Positions 14,617-24,584 of a DNA stretch of 64,000 bases are shown one piece after another (position 1 is the first letter of the stretch; each line of letters begins with the position of its first letter). Under the pieces are notes generated by a model that saw only the letters and a list, made by a program, of their open reading frames with translations, ran no database searches and was not told the DNA's origin. Source of the DNA: an uncultured Paraglaciecola sp. (GTDB taxonomy: Bacteria > Pseudomonadota > Gammaproteobacteria > Enterobacterales > Alteromonadaceae). Made by a program: the position numbers and the translations under genes. The stretch is from positions 1 to 64,000 of the forward strand of contig CANMKA010000012.1 in the NCBI GenBank assembly GCA_947498355.1. Reading direction: 5' to 3'.

Positions 14617-15057
14617 TTATTTTCGATTTAGAATGACTGCGCCGCTATCTTCAGCGGCCAATTTGTCGTCTAAGTTATAAATAGGGCAATGTGTCATTGA
14701 TAAACAGCCACAGCCTATACACCCTGCCATTGAGTCTCTAAATCGCGTTAAGTACTCAATTCGTGCATTGAGATCAGTATTCCATTGAGCAGATAAGCGT
14801 TGCCAATCTTGGGTGGTGGGTGTGCGATTATTGGGCAAAGTGGCTAATGCTGCTTTGATGGATTGCAAGTCGATCCCCATTTTTTGCGCAGCTTTGATTA
14901 CTGCTACCCGTCTTAGCACGTCTGGTTTGTAGCGTCTTTGGTTACCCCCGTTGCGCGAAGTGTGAATCAACCCTTTTTGTTCGTAAAAGTGCAGCGTACT
15001 TACTTTAACTCCACAGCGTTTTGCAACTTGGCCAACGCTCCACTCTTTTGATTGCAT
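14617..15057 (-). CDS. soxR: Redox-sensing MerR-family activator SoxR
   Basis: The 146-residue protein has a MerR winged helix (WSVGQVAKRCGVKVSTLHFY, then GNQRRYKPDVLRRVAVI), a dimerisation helix, and the four-cysteine [2Fe-2S] motif MAGCIGCGCLSMTHCPIYN that defines SoxR. Oxidation of the cluster by redox-cycling compounds or superoxide twists its target promoter and activates transcription. A SoxR box lies in the divergent intergenic region at 15101-15120. No soxS follows. As in most non-enteric bacteria the regulator appears to act directly, here on the adjacent VOC gene. Confidence 0.93.
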   Translation of the reverse strand: MQSKEWSVGQVAKRCGVKVSTLHFYEQKGLIHTSRNGGNQRRYKPDVLRRVAVIKAAQKMGIDLQSIKAALATLPNNRTPTTQDWQRLSAQWNTDLNARIEYLTRFRDSMAGCIGCGCLSMTHCPIYNLDDKLAAEDSGAVILNRK

Positions 15058-15100
15058 GGCTTTTCCTCATTTTTCTATCAATCTACGCAAAAAACACTTT

Positions 15101-15120
15101 ACCTCAAGTAAGCTTGAGGT
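15101..15120. promoter_or_regulatory. SoxR box
   Basis: ACCTCAAGTAAGCTTGAGGT has perfect 8-base arms around a 4-base centre and closely matches the known SoxR operator core, CCTCAAGT/ACTTGAGG. It lies 43 bases upstream of the soxR start and 39 bases before the VOC gene at 15160. Confidence 0.9.
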
Positions 15121-15159
15121 AGTAGGCTAATTTAACACTGACCTTAAAGGATAAACTCA

Positions 15160-15570
15160 ATGCATTTAGAACACGTAAATTTAGTCGTGACAGATATATC
15201 AAAAGCACTTTCATTTTATCAAGCTGCTTTTCCTAATTGGAGGGTGAGGGCCAAGGGTAAAGGTGAATGGTATGGCAAACCTCGTACTTGGTTACATTTT
15301 GGCGATGACTATCATTACATTGCATTTAATGATTATGGTGAAGGAAATAACCGAGACTTAACCGGCCATCAGGTGGGACTGGCTCACTTTGCTTATGTTA
15401 CCGACGATTTAGCAGGAACGATTAAGCGTTTACAACATGCTGGGTTTAGCATTGCTCAGTCTGGAGCAGAACACCCCTATCGCCAGAATGTTTACTTTGT
15501 CGATCCAGATGGGTTTGAAATTGAGTTTGTTCAGTACCTAAGTGATATTCCCGCACAGCGAAATAGTTAA
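15160..15570 (+). CDS. SoxR-controlled VOC-family protein
   Basis: The 136-residue protein has a VOC fold: MHLEHVNLVVTDISKALSFY at the start with a metal-type His, VGLAHFAYVTDDLAGTIKRL in the second module, and the closing VYFVDPDGFEIEFVQYL with a conserved Glu. It would bind or modify a small electrophile, quinone or antibiotic, though the ligand is unknown. A good ribosome binding site (AAGGATAA) precedes the ATG, and the promoter region contains the SoxR box, so induction by redox-cycling compounds is expected. It is distinct in sequence from the VOC protein at 14191. Confidence 0.88.
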   Translation: MHLEHVNLVVTDISKALSFYQAAFPNWRVRAKGKGEWYGKPRTWLHFGDDYHYIAFNDYGEGNNRDLTGHQVGLAHFAYVTDDLAGTIKRLQHAGFSIAQSGAEHPYRQNVYFVDPDGFEIEFVQYLSDIPAQRNS

Positions 15571-15695
15571 TATAGAAGTAATTGGCTCGCTAGCATTGTT
15601 AACATTTTTATGTAATTTTGTTAAACGCTAGACAAAATGATGATTTCTTCGTAGTGTCCCATCCCAATATGTAACAAAATATGTTGGATCCAAAT

Positions 15696-16745
15696 ATGCA
15701 AAAAGTTAGTCGAAATTTATCTCGTTTGTCCGCTAGTTTTATGGTTTTAATAGTCAGCTTGCTAGGCGCGTCGGTTCATACGCAGGCGGCTGAGTTGAAA
15801 GTGGGGAGCAACCCTGCAGTAAAAGATAAACCGAAAATTGAATCTCCCAGTTCCGCCGCTCGGAAAAAACAACAAGGTTGGGTAGTATTTGATCTTGATA
15901 TTGACCCAGAGGGCAAGGTATCAAAAGCCCATTTGGTTGAGAGCTTTGGCAATGATGTGTTTGTTGAGGCGGCGACAGATGCGGTAAAGACGTGGCAACA
16001 CAAGCCCAAAAAATCTAAAGGTCAGCCTGTTGAGCAGTTTGCTACCAATGTGCGAGTTGATTTTAGTAAAGGCGGTAAACGCCCAATCTCATCTGGTTTC
16101 GGCGCACGAAAATATAATAAGATTGTAAAGTTGCTCAGCGAAGGCAAACTAGATAACGCTCATAAAGCCCTGAAAAAATTAGATTTTGAAGATCTAGAAA
16201 ATTATGCAGAAATCAATTTAGCCCTATCGCTTTGGGCTAATTATGCTAAGGCAGCTGGGGATAAAGTCTTGCAGTTAAGTTATTTAGAAAAAATGGCATT
16301 AAATGCGAGTCGAGACGAAGAAAAATTTATTTTTTCTTCTCTTCGTGAGCGATTGATTTTGCAATTAGAGCTTAATCATTTGGTAAATGCGAAGCGGACT
16401 TTTCGTGAGCTTAAGCGCTTGAAAATTGCCAAGCCTTACTTGCCAGCCTTTGAAAGTGCAGTGGAGCAAGCTGACGTTAAAGCGTTTTCTGCTGAAGACT
16501 TAGCGGTGCCGGGCAAAATTATGCATGGCAAAAAATGGCGCCATGCCCCAGCTAGAAAAGCCTTATCGATTACTGACGTTGCAGGCAAAATTGACGCAGT
16601 TTCTTTACGATGTAGTAACAAGGTGAAGTCTGTATCTTTGAAAAAGTTAGGCTCAGTCAAAATTCCAAATCACTGGTCTAACTGCTATCTAGATGTTGAA
16701 GCCGACCTAGGAACCAGCTTTACTGTTACCGAGAAGTCTTCATAG
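15696..16745 (+). CDS. Periplasmic protein with TonB C-terminal-type domain
   Basis: After a signal peptide (about residues 1-31) comes a TonB_C-like domain: GWVVFDLDIDPEGKVSKAHL, VFVEAATDAVKTWQHKPKK and the closing VRVDF, at about 55-125. The rest (about 150-345) is helical, TPR-like in appearance (HKALKKLDFEDLENYAEINL), with a terminal domain of unknown type containing two Cys. Stand-alone TonB_C proteins without a membrane anchor occur in the periplasm of many gammaproteobacteria. Their partners are unknown. No ExbB/ExbD genes are adjacent. The frame is open to 15681, but the ATG at 15696 gives a better signal peptide and has GGA at a suitable distance. Confidence 0.75.
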   Translation: MQKVSRNLSRLSASFMVLIVSLLGASVHTQAAELKVGSNPAVKDKPKIESPSSAARKKQQGWVVFDLDIDPEGKVSKAHLVESFGNDVFVEAATDAVKTWQHKPKKSKGQPVEQFATNVRVDFSKGGKRPISSGFGARKYNKIVKLLSEGKLDNAHKALKKLDFEDLENYAEINLALSLWANYAKAAGDKVLQLSYLEKMALNASRDEEKFIFSSLRERLILQLELNHLVNAKRTFRELKRLKIAKPYLPAFESAVEQADVKAFSAEDLAVPGKIMHGKKWRHAPARKALSITDVAGKIDAVSLRCSNKVKSVSLKKLGSVKIPNHWSNCYLDVEADLGTSFTVTEKSS

Positions 16746-16805
16746 GTAAGTAAGGGTCAAGTAAGGACGTAAACAAAGACTCAAGCGACTTAGGCGGTGA
16801 ACGCG

Positions 16806-18320
16806 TTAATTATTGGTTAATCTGGCAAGCATACGGTCGAAGGCACGGTAATTTAATGCTTCGGCTATATGCTGTTTTTGGATATCTGTGCTTTGGGCTA
16901 AATCGGCTATGGTGCGAGACACTTTGAGCACCCTATGATAAGTGCGTAACGATAAACCCAACTTATCGACAGCGTGCTGTAAAAATTGTTGATTGGGCGC
17001 TGAGAGTTGACAGTATGTTTGTACGTCTTTGCTGCCCAAATGAGCATTACTTTTGCCTGCTCGTGTTAATTGGATATTGTGTGCAGTGATGACGCGCTGT
17101 CTTACCGTTTGGCTATTTTCACCCCTGTGAGAGGCTTGTTCCGAAAACTCATTACTGGCCAGTTTAGGCACATCGACTTGTAAATCGATTCGGTCTAAAA
17201 AGGGACCAGAGATGCGGTTTAAATAGCGCAGTATTTGCTCTGAGGAGCAACGGCCGTCGGTTAAGCTACCTGTAGGGCTGGGATTCATGGCGGCAACAAG
17301 CTGAAACCTTGCTGGAAATTCGGCTTGGCGAGCCGCTCTAGAAATACTCACACTCCCTGACTCTAAAGGTTCGCGCAGTACATCTAACACCTTTCGGTCA
17401 AATTCGGGTAATTCATCTAAAAATAACACGCCATTATGGGCCAAGCTAATTTCTCCCGGGCGAGGAATACTGCCACCACCTACTAATGCTACCGCAGAAC
17501 TGGTGTGGTGGGGGTGGCGAAATACTCTGTGCTTCCATGTTTGTGGATCAACCGGCTTACCCACGATTGAATGAATCGCCGCTGTGGCGAGTGCTTGCTC
17601 GTCGGACATGGGCGGTAAAATAGTAATCAGCCTACTAGCAAGCATGGTTTTTCCTGTGCCTGGAGGGCCAGTAAATAGTGTGTTGTGACCTCCGGCTGCG
17701 GCAATTTCTAAGGCACGTTTACCTGATTCTTGACCAACTACGTCTTGTAAGTCTTGACTGTATTCGGGCGTAGTCTGGCTAACCTGCGCCGTATATAAAG
17801 GCAGCTGATGTTGCCCACTAATATGATGAAATACTTCAAGCAATTGTTTTGCAGGTAAAATACTGGCTTGTTTAATCAATGAGGCTTCGGCAGCGTTTTC
17901 TGTGGGCAACACTATAGTGCGGTTGGCTTTGCTGCTGGCATAGGCAAGCGGCAGTGCCCCCTTGATGGCGCGGATTTCGCCCGACAAGGCAAGTTCACCG
18001 GCTAATTCTAACGGGTCGAGCTGCGTTTGGGGGAGCCCGAGGGTGGCGGCAATAATGCCAATGGCAATAGCTAAGTCGAATCGGCCGCCTTCTTTGGGTA
18101 AGTCTGCGGGCGCTAGATTGACGGTAATGCGTTTGGCTGGAAATTCGAACCCTGAGTTAAGCAGTGCGCTGCGCACTCTGTCTTTTGCTTCTCGAACCGA
18201 TGCTTCGGGGAGGCCAACCAAATTAAAGCCGGGTAGGCCATTTGATAAGTGAACCTCCACCGAAATCAAGGGGGCATCGATACCCACACTTGCTCGAGAA
18301 TAAACAATAGCCAAGGCCAC
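16806..18320 (-). CDS. comM: ComM/YifB-type AAA+ helicase (Mg-chelatase-like)
   Basis: The 504-residue protein has an N-terminal Lon-like domain (about 1-170), a Walker A motif GPPGTGKT at about 218-225, Walker B LFLDELPEF, and a C-terminal ChlI-type domain ending ALNYRAFDRMLARL. ComM is a hexameric helicase that promotes branch migration during integration of transforming DNA in naturally competent bacteria. The gene is divergent from ilvD, as yifB is next to the ilv operon in enterics. Full length and all motifs are present. Confidence 0.95.
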   Translation of the reverse strand: MALAIVYSRASVGIDAPLISVEVHLSNGLPGFNLVGLPEASVREAKDRVRSALLNSGFEFPAKRITVNLAPADLPKEGGRFDLAIAIGIIAATLGLPQTQLDPLELAGELALSGEIRAIKGALPLAYASSKANRTIVLPTENAAEASLIKQASILPAKQLLEVFHHISGQHQLPLYTAQVSQTTPEYSQDLQDVVGQESGKRALEIAAAGGHNTLFTGPPGTGKTMLASRLITILPPMSDEQALATAAIHSIVGKPVDPQTWKHRVFRHPHHTSSAVALVGGGSIPRPGEISLAHNGVLFLDELPEFDRKVLDVLREPLESGSVSISRAARQAEFPARFQLVAAMNPSPTGSLTDGRCSSEQILRYLNRISGPFLDRIDLQVDVPKLASNEFSEQASHRGENSQTVRQRVITAHNIQLTRAGKSNAHLGSKDVQTYCQLSAPNQQFLQHAVDKLGLSLRTYHRVLKVSRTIADLAQSTDIQKQHIAEALNYRAFDRMLARLTNN

Positions 18321-18854
18321 GGCACAACTCCGTTTGCTAAATACTATCTTGTAACCCTAGTTAAACTTACAGATTTTGCTAGAGCGTCTCGACCTTTAGT
18401 GTGTATTTTGTGGGGAGTTATGCGGAATTAGTCCAATACGTGCTGTGTTTTAAACAAGCGCTGAGAGCGTAAAACCTGCGTGTATACCGCTAGTCGGCTT
18501 CTTATTAATCTGTGTAACCATGAAGTGTTTAGAACAAAAGTCACAGACAAACCCTTGCTATGTATTCGCTATTCGGTTTTCTCGTATTATTCCTGCGTTT
18601 TTAGCGATGGGAAATTAATGAATAGCGAAGCAAATTCGACTATGATTAGTAAGTTTTTCGGCGAGAATATCGCGTTACTTTACGGATTTTTCGAACATTC
18701 GCACAGGTATAAGACGAGTTTACATATTGTATAACGATCTTGAATGCTTAGCGTCTTAGAATCCCTGTATGATTTAGCCATTGAGGTTAGCAACAACTTG
18801 TTTGTTAACATAAAATTTGAATCTTACGATAACCCAATTAAAAGAGTAAATACC
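18321..18854. other. Long leader/control region upstream of ilvDA
   Basis: These 534 bases lie between divergent comM and ilvD. In enterics this gap contains ilvL, ilvG, ilvM and ilvE, none of which I find here. From 18744 the ilvD frame is open with an in-frame ATG, but those 37 residues do not resemble IlvD, and the true start is at 18855. I see no branched-chain-residue-rich leader peptide with a terminator, so attenuation is not supported. Confidence 0.5.
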
Positions 18855-20702
18855 ATGCCAAAGTTACGATCAGCGACTACGACACAAGGGCGAAATATGG
18901 CTGGGGCCAGAGCGCTATGGCGAGCGACCGGAATGACAGACAATGATTTTGGTAAGCCAATCATAGCTGTGTCGAATTCTTTCACCCAATTTGTACCCGG
19001 ACATGTCCACTTAAAAGACATGGGCCAACTTGTGGCACGTAGCATCGAAGCGGCAGGTGGCGTGGCAAAAGAATTTAATACCATAGCTGTTGACGACGGT
19101 ATTGCTATGGGCCATAGCGGTATGTTGTATAGCTTACCTTCGCGCGAAATTATTGCCGACTCAGTAGAGTACATGGTAAACGCCCATTGCGCCGATGCCA
19201 TAGTTTGTATTTCTAACTGTGACAAGATCACCCCAGGCATGTTGATGGCGTCGATGCGTTTGAACATTCCGGTTATTTTTGTCTCTGGTGGGCCAATGGA
19301 AGCGGGTAAAACCAAGCTTTCTGACCAAATCATTAAGTTAGACTTGGTCGATGCCATGGTGGCTGGCGTTGATGACAACGTATCTGATGAAGAAAGTGAC
19401 GAAGTTGAGCGCTCTGCCTGCCCTACTTGTGGTTCTTGTTCGGGCATGTTCACTGCCAACTCAATGAACTGCTTAACTGAGGCTCTGGGTTTGTCTTTAC
19501 CGGGCAATGGTTCGATGCTGGCCACTCACGCCGACCGTGAAGGCTTGTTTAAACAAGCGGGTACCCAAATCGTAGAATTATGTCGTCGTTATTACCAAGA
19601 GAACGACGAGTCTGTATTGCCACGCAGCATTGCCAACTTTGATGCGTTCGAAAACGCTATGTGCCTAGACATTGCTATGGGTGGCTCAACCAATACTATT
19701 TTGCACTTATTGGCGGCAGCGGTAGAAGGTGAGATACCCTTTACCCTAAAAGACATTGACCGCTTATCGCGCAAAGTGCCGCACCTTTGTAAGGTTGCAC
19801 CTTCAACCCCTCAGTATCATATGGAAGATGTGCACAGAGCGGGTGGCGTATTAGGTATTCTTGCTGAATTGAATCGAGCTGGCTTGTTACACCCTGATAG
19901 CCCACACGTACTAGGTTCAACAATCGGCGAAGTCATTGCTAAGTGGGACATTACAGATCCTGCTAATTCTCATGCCTTAGAGTTTTATAAGGCCGGTCCT
20001 GCGGGTATCCGCACGACAAAAGCCTTCAGCCAAGATTGCCGTTGGCCAACTGCCGATACCGACCGCGAAGGTGGTTGTATCCGTAGTCGAGATAATGCGT
20101 TTAGTGAAGAAGGCGGCTTGGCTGTATTGTTCGGTAATATTGCTGAAGCAGGCTGTATTGTTAAAACGGCTGGTGTAGATGAGTCTATCCATAAATTTAC
20201 TGGCCGTGCACGAATTTTTGAAAGTCAGGACGATGCAGTAGAAGCAATTTTGGGTGATAAAATCGTTGCGGGTGATGTTGTCGTTATTCGCTACGAAGGA
20301 CCTAAAGGTGGCCCGGGTATGCAAGAGATGCTTTACCCCACTACCTACTTGAAAGCCAAAGGGTTGGGTAAGTCTTGCGCCTTAGTTACCGATGGACGTT
20401 TCTCTGGTGGTACATCAGGCTTGTCGATCGGCCACTGTGCCCCAGAAGCTGCGAGTAAAGGCGGTATTGGCTTAGTTGAAGAGGGCGATACTATTATTAT
20501 CGATATCCCTGCCCGTACATTAAATATCGACATCAGCGATCAAGATTTACAAGCCAGACGCGAAGCAATGGAAGCTAGCCCTAAACCTTGGGCTCCGGCT
20601 ACTCGCGAGCGTCATGTATCGTTAGCGTTAAAAGCGTATGCATTGCTTGCAACCAGTGCTGACAAAGGTGCGGTACGCGACGCATCTAAATTGGAAGGCT
20701 AG
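18855..20702 (+). CDS. ilvD: Dihydroxy-acid dehydratase
   Basis: The enzyme dehydrates dihydroxyisovalerate and dihydroxymethylvalerate to the 2-keto acids of valine and isoleucine, using an Fe-S cluster and Mg. The ATG at 18855 gives [20 protein letters not shown], the standard start, and a protein of 615 residues. Cluster cysteines lie in [13 protein letters not shown] and [19 protein letters not shown]. The C-terminal half contains [15 protein letters not shown] and [19 protein letters not shown]. The stop codon is directly followed by the ilvA ATG, so the two form an operon. Confidence 0.96.
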   Translation: MPKLRSATTTQGRNMAGARALWRATGMTDNDFGKPIIAVSNSFTQFVPGHVHLKDMGQLVARSIEAAGGVAKEFNTIAVDDGIAMGHSGMLYSLPSREIIADSVEYMVNAHCADAIVCISNCDKITPGMLMASMRLNIPVIFVSGGPMEAGKTKLSDQIIKLDLVDAMVAGVDDNVSDEESDEVERSACPTCGSCSGMFTANSMNCLTEALGLSLPGNGSMLATHADREGLFKQAGTQIVELCRRYYQENDESVLPRSIANFDAFENAMCLDIAMGGSTNTILHLLAAAVEGEIPFTLKDIDRLSRKVPHLCKVAPSTPQYHMEDVHRAGGVLGILAELNRAGLLHPDSPHVLGSTIGEVIAKWDITDPANSHALEFYKAGPAGIRTTKAFSQDCRWPTADTDREGGCIRSRDNAFSEEGGLAVLFGNIAEAGCIVKTAGVDESIHKFTGRARIFESQDDAVEAILGDKIVAGDVVVIRYEGPKGGPGMQEMLYPTTYLKAKGLGKSCALVTDGRFSGGTSGLSIGHCAPEAASKGGIGLVEEGDTIIIDIPARTLNIDISDQDLQARREAMEASPKPWAPATRERHVSLALKAYALLATSADKGAVRDASKLEG

Positions 20703-22256
20703 ATGACGGTTTCTGCTGACGAGTATTTAAAACGCATACTGCTATCGCCCGTTTATGACGTGGCGGTGAACTCTGATTTACAAAAGCTAGATAAGTTGTC
20801 AGCTGCATTGGGCAATGAGATCTGGCTTAAGCGAGAAGATCAGCAGCCAGTTAAGTCATTTAAGTTGCGGGGGGCCTATAACAAGCTCTCGCAACTAAGT
20901 GATGCACAATTGCAGGCTGGAGTGGTGGCTTCGTCAGCAGGTAACCATGCTCAAGGTGTGGCTTACTCAGCTAAGCGCAAAAAGATTAAAGCCACAATAG
21001 TGATGCCAGAAACCGCCCCAGACATAAAGGTTGAGGCGGTGCGCAGCTTAGGTGGCGAGTATGCCAATGTGGTATTGCATGGCACCAGCTTTGATCAAGC
21101 GAAAGAAGAAGCGGCTCGCTTGTCTCAGGTTCATGGATACACTATGGTTGCGCCTTTTGACGACCCAGACGTGATTGCCGGTCAAGGCACTATTGCCCGT
21201 GAACTATTAGAGCAAAACCCCGACCTTGATACCTTGTTTATTGCGGTAGGCGGTGGTGGTTTAATTGCGGGTATCTCGGTTTTCTTAAAACATCTAAAGC
21301 CTGATTTAAAAATTATTGCAGTAGAGTCAGCTGAATCAGCTTGTTTGGCTGCGGCCATGCAGGCAGGCGTACCTGTGCCTTTGAATCATGTGGGTATTTT
21401 TGCCGACGGTGTGGCGGTCAAAATTATTGGTGAAGAGCCTTTTAGGTTGTGCAAGCAATATGTTGATGAGGTAATGTCAGTCTCGACTGATGAAATATGT
21501 GCCGCCATCAAAGACATATTTGACGATACCCGTGTTATTGCAGAGCCTGCTGGTGCCTTATCTGTTGCGGGAATACGCAAGTATTTGCAAGCAAACCCAG
21601 AGCTGAAGGGTCGCAAATTTGGCGGTATTTTATGTGGCGCTAATATCAACTTTCATACTTTGCGCTATGTCTCTGAGCGTTGCGAATTAGGCGAGCAAAA
21701 AGAAGCGGTAATGGCGGTTAAAATCCCCGAGCGCAAAGGCGCGTTCAGGGAGTTCTGCGAGAGCCTTGGTGGGAGAGCGATTACTGAGTTTAATTACCGC
21801 TACTCAACAGCAGGCGAAGCGCACATTTTTGTCGGCATAAAGCTACGCGAAGGCGAAAAAGAATATGCCCAGTTGGCTGCAGGCTTAACCGATAAAGGCT
21901 ATCAGTGTTTTAACTTGTCAAACAATGAGATGGCCAAATTACATGTTCGCTATATGGTAGGAGGGCGCCCGCCTTGCTTACTAAACGAAAAGCTGTTTTC
22001 GTTTGAGTTTCCTGAACAACCGGGAGCATTGAAAAACTTTTTAGATACCCTAGGTGAAAACTGGAACATTACTCTGTTTCATTATCGAAATCATGGCGCT
22101 GCCGAGGGCCTAGTTTTAGCAGGCTTCGATATAAAAGATGAGCACAGGGCTGAGTTTGACCAGCATCTAGCAAAACTTGGCTACCAATACGAAGAACAAA
22201 CCGATAACCCTGCCTATAAGTTCTTTTTATCTGAGGTTGATGGTCTGTTTGACTAA
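20703..22256 (+). CDS. ilvA: Threonine ammonia-lyase, biosynthetic
   Basis: The 517-residue PLP enzyme deaminates threonine to 2-oxobutyrate, the first committed step to isoleucine. The catalytic Lys54 lies in VKSFKLRGAYN. The PLP phosphate loop is GGGGLIAG, and SSAGNHAQGVAYSA is present. From about residue 330 there are two ACT-like regulatory domains (VKIPERKGAFREFCESLG and FSFEFPEQPGALKNFLDTL), which mark the allosteric biosynthetic form inhibited by isoleucine. It starts on the base after the ilvD stop codon. A weak hairpin at 22271-22296 follows. Confidence 0.96.
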   Translation: MTVSADEYLKRILLSPVYDVAVNSDLQKLDKLSAALGNEIWLKREDQQPVKSFKLRGAYNKLSQLSDAQLQAGVVASSAGNHAQGVAYSAKRKKIKATIVMPETAPDIKVEAVRSLGGEYANVVLHGTSFDQAKEEAARLSQVHGYTMVAPFDDPDVIAGQGTIARELLEQNPDLDTLFIAVGGGGLIAGISVFLKHLKPDLKIIAVESAESACLAAAMQAGVPVPLNHVGIFADGVAVKIIGEEPFRLCKQYVDEVMSVSTDEICAAIKDIFDDTRVIAEPAGALSVAGIRKYLQANPELKGRKFGGILCGANINFHTLRYVSERCELGEQKEAVMAVKIPERKGAFREFCESLGGRAITEFNYRYSTAGEAHIFVGIKLREGEKEYAQLAAGLTDKGYQCFNLSNNEMAKLHVRYMVGGRPPCLLNEKLFSFEFPEQPGALKNFLDTLGENWNITLFHYRNHGAAEGLVLAGFDIKDEHRAEFDQHLAKLGYQYEEQTDNPAYKFFLSEVDGLFD

Positions 22257-22270
22257 TAGCCCATCATTAG

Positions 22271-22303
22271 CGCTCTGAATACTTGGTTTTAGAGCGTTTC
22301 TCC
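22271..22303 (+). terminator. Possible terminator of ilvDA
   Basis: CGCTCT and AGAGCG form a short stem around a 14-base loop, followed by TTTCTCCCTT. The stem is short and the T-run poor, so this is tentative. Confidence 0.35.
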
Positions 22304-22384
22304 CTTAGCGCTCGTTTCTGCTTTTTTGTTGTAAATTAATGGGTATAATGGTTACCTCTTTTCGCTACCAATAAAGAGCGCGCT

Positions 22385-24292
22385 TTGCCTTGCCTTCTGC
22401 TTATTCTTATTTTATTTACGTCTGCTTTATCCGCTAAGCCTGTATCCGTTGAAAACTACGCAGCTTTACCACAAAAAAGTATGTTTGCGCTGTCGCCAGA
22501 TGGTAAGCGAGTTGCGTTTCGTAAGACAAGTCATGACCTAGATGCATTTTATGTAAGCGATTTATCTACGGGTAAGGCTATTGATGCAGTGAATGTCTCT
22601 CAAGTGAAACCAGATGGAGTAACGTTTTTAAATAACAATATCTATGCGTTGTTCGCGTCTAAGAATATGCGCCTTTGGGGTTACCGAGGCAGGCATGATG
22701 TAAGTGCTGCCTATGCTAGAAATATCCAAGCCAATACTTTGCATCAGTTGTTAGCGCCTGGCTATGGCATACACAGTGGACAATCTGGTTTAGGAAATAT
22801 TATCGGTGTATCACCAGATGGGAAATATGCTTACATGCCAGCCTTTGAAGCCGAGATAACCTCTAGGTTTAGCTTACATAGAGTACGCATAGACAAAAAA
22901 AGGAAACCTAAGGTACATCAAAAAGGTTCGAGTGACAGTATTGATTTTTTCTTAAATGACCAAGGAGAGGTGATTGCTCGCGAGCGATACCATAACCGAA
23001 AAAACTTACACGTAGTCGAATCTAAACTGTCTGGGACTTGGACAACAATATTTGAGAAAGAGAGTAAATTCTTAACGCGTTCCTTTTCAGGTGTGACCCC
23101 AGATATGCAGCATTTGGTGATGTTGTCCCAACATCAAGATACCAAGCGATGGGCCTACTATACACTCTCATTAATTGATGGCGAAGTGAGTGAGCCCATC
23201 TTTACTCATCCTGATAAAGACGTCGAGCAGATAGTTGAGGGCGCAAACGGTCGGGTATACGGCGTCAAGTATTCTGGTTTTACACCCTCGTACGAATTCT
23301 TTGATCCTAAACTTAACGCTCGAATTAAAGGCATAGCTAAGGCGTTACCCGGAATGTCGGTTTCGGTTGTTGATTTCACTTCAGACTGGGACAAAATAAT
23401 TGTGTATGCCGAAGGTGCGGGTAGCTCAGGTATGTTTTTATTATACGAAGGTGGCGGCATTAGTTTGTTGGGGCACGCACGGCCTGATATTCCTCAAAAA
23501 AATGTACACTCAGTAGAGCCTTATCAATACCGAGCTAGAGATGGCATGACCATCCCATCACTACTGACCCGTCCCAATGGCCTAGACGTGGTCAACTTGC
23601 CTGCGATTATCATGCCCCATGGCGGGCCAGAAAGTTATGACCGTATTGGCTTTAATTACATGGCTCAATACTTTGCCAATCAAGGCTACTTGGTAATCCA
23701 GCCGCAATTTAGAGGCTCTGAAGGCTTCGGGGCAAACCATCTATTGGCTGGGCGTGGTGAATGGGGCCGAAAAATGCAAGACGATTTAACAGACGCAGTC
23801 CAGCACTTGGTTAAGGAAGGCAAAGTCGATGGCTCCCGAGTATGTATAGTCGGTGCCAGTTATGGTGGCTATGCAGCATTGGCGGGCGCAGCTTTTACGC
23901 CCGATTTGTATCAATGCGTAGTATCCATTAATGGTGTATCTGATGTAGACGCCATGTTACGCCAAGAAAAGTGGGATTATGGGCGAGATCACTGGGTGGT
24001 ATCATACTGGGAAACTGTGATTGCCAAAGGGCAAATAGACAAAGACCATTTGAAAGACATTTCGCCAATTAATCATGCCAAGCATGTTAAGGCTCCAGTG
24101 CTGTTAGTTCATGGGGAGCAAGATTTAGTTGTCCCTATCAGTCAATCGAAAAAAATGTATAGCGCCCTAAAAAAGCAAGATAAGCAGGTGACGTTTCTCA
24201 CTCTCGACAAAGGCGATCATGGTTTGAGTAAAAAGGAGAATCGCATGCGCGCTATGCTAGCGATAGATAAATTTATTAAAAAGCATATTTAA
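22385..24292 (+). CDS. S9-family serine peptidase (acylaminoacyl/dipeptidyl peptidase-like), secreted
   Basis: The start is a TTG at 22385 with AAAGAG 8 bases upstream. It yields a signal peptide of about 17 residues (PCLLLILILFTSALSA). The N-terminal 370 residues form a beta-propeller with repeats such as VSPDGKYAYMPAF. The C-terminal alpha/beta-hydrolase domain has the nucleophile in GASYGGYAAL, an Asp in VHGEQDLVVPI and the His in DKGDHGLSK, the order of the prolyl oligopeptidase family. It would cleave short peptides in the periplasm. It is the only gene on its transcript as far as I can see. Confidence 0.9.
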   Translation: MPCLLLILILFTSALSAKPVSVENYAALPQKSMFALSPDGKRVAFRKTSHDLDAFYVSDLSTGKAIDAVNVSQVKPDGVTFLNNNIYALFASKNMRLWGYRGRHDVSAAYARNIQANTLHQLLAPGYGIHSGQSGLGNIIGVSPDGKYAYMPAFEAEITSRFSLHRVRIDKKRKPKVHQKGSSDSIDFFLNDQGEVIARERYHNRKNLHVVESKLSGTWTTIFEKESKFLTRSFSGVTPDMQHLVMLSQHQDTKRWAYYTLSLIDGEVSEPIFTHPDKDVEQIVEGANGRVYGVKYSGFTPSYEFFDPKLNARIKGIAKALPGMSVSVVDFTSDWDKIIVYAEGAGSSGMFLLYEGGGISLLGHARPDIPQKNVHSVEPYQYRARDGMTIPSLLTRPNGLDVVNLPAIIMPHGGPESYDRIGFNYMAQYFANQGYLVIQPQFRGSEGFGANHLLAGRGEWGRKMQDDLTDAVQHLVKEGKVDGSRVCIVGASYGGYAALAGAAFTPDLYQCVVSINGVSDVDAMLRQEKWDYGRDHWVVSYWETVIAKGQIDKDHLKDISPINHAKHVKAPVLLVHGEQDLVVPISQSKKMYSALKKQDKQVTFLTLDKGDHGLSKKENRMRAMLAIDKFIKKHI

Positions 24293-24584
24293 AGCTTGTT
24301 TATCTTAGCTATTTTTTTGTTCTAACTACATGACTTTTGAGCTGGGGCGCTGAATTGAAGGCCTACTACTGAGTTACTTTCAGTTGGGTTAACTAGAGCA
24401 TTAATGTTGGGAAGGGTGTGTCGCCGATTGAATAATGTTCAGTGCAGATGTGTCAATATTATTTACAATTTTCCGGGTCCTAAATTAACCAAATGTAAAT
24501 TATTTAACCAATTCATTAACTTATATTACTTGGCTTGATTTTTGCTTCTCTTCTCTGAATTTTATAAAAATTAAGGACTTAGTT

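Noticed and set aside
18321..18743. ilv attenuator with a branched-chain leader peptide
   Set aside because: No short ORF rich in Ile, Val and Leu followed by a terminator hairpin could be found.
18744..18854. In-frame N-terminal extension of ilvD by 37 residues
   Set aside because: IlvD proteins start at the MPKLRSATT point at 18855, and the extra residues are unlike IlvD.
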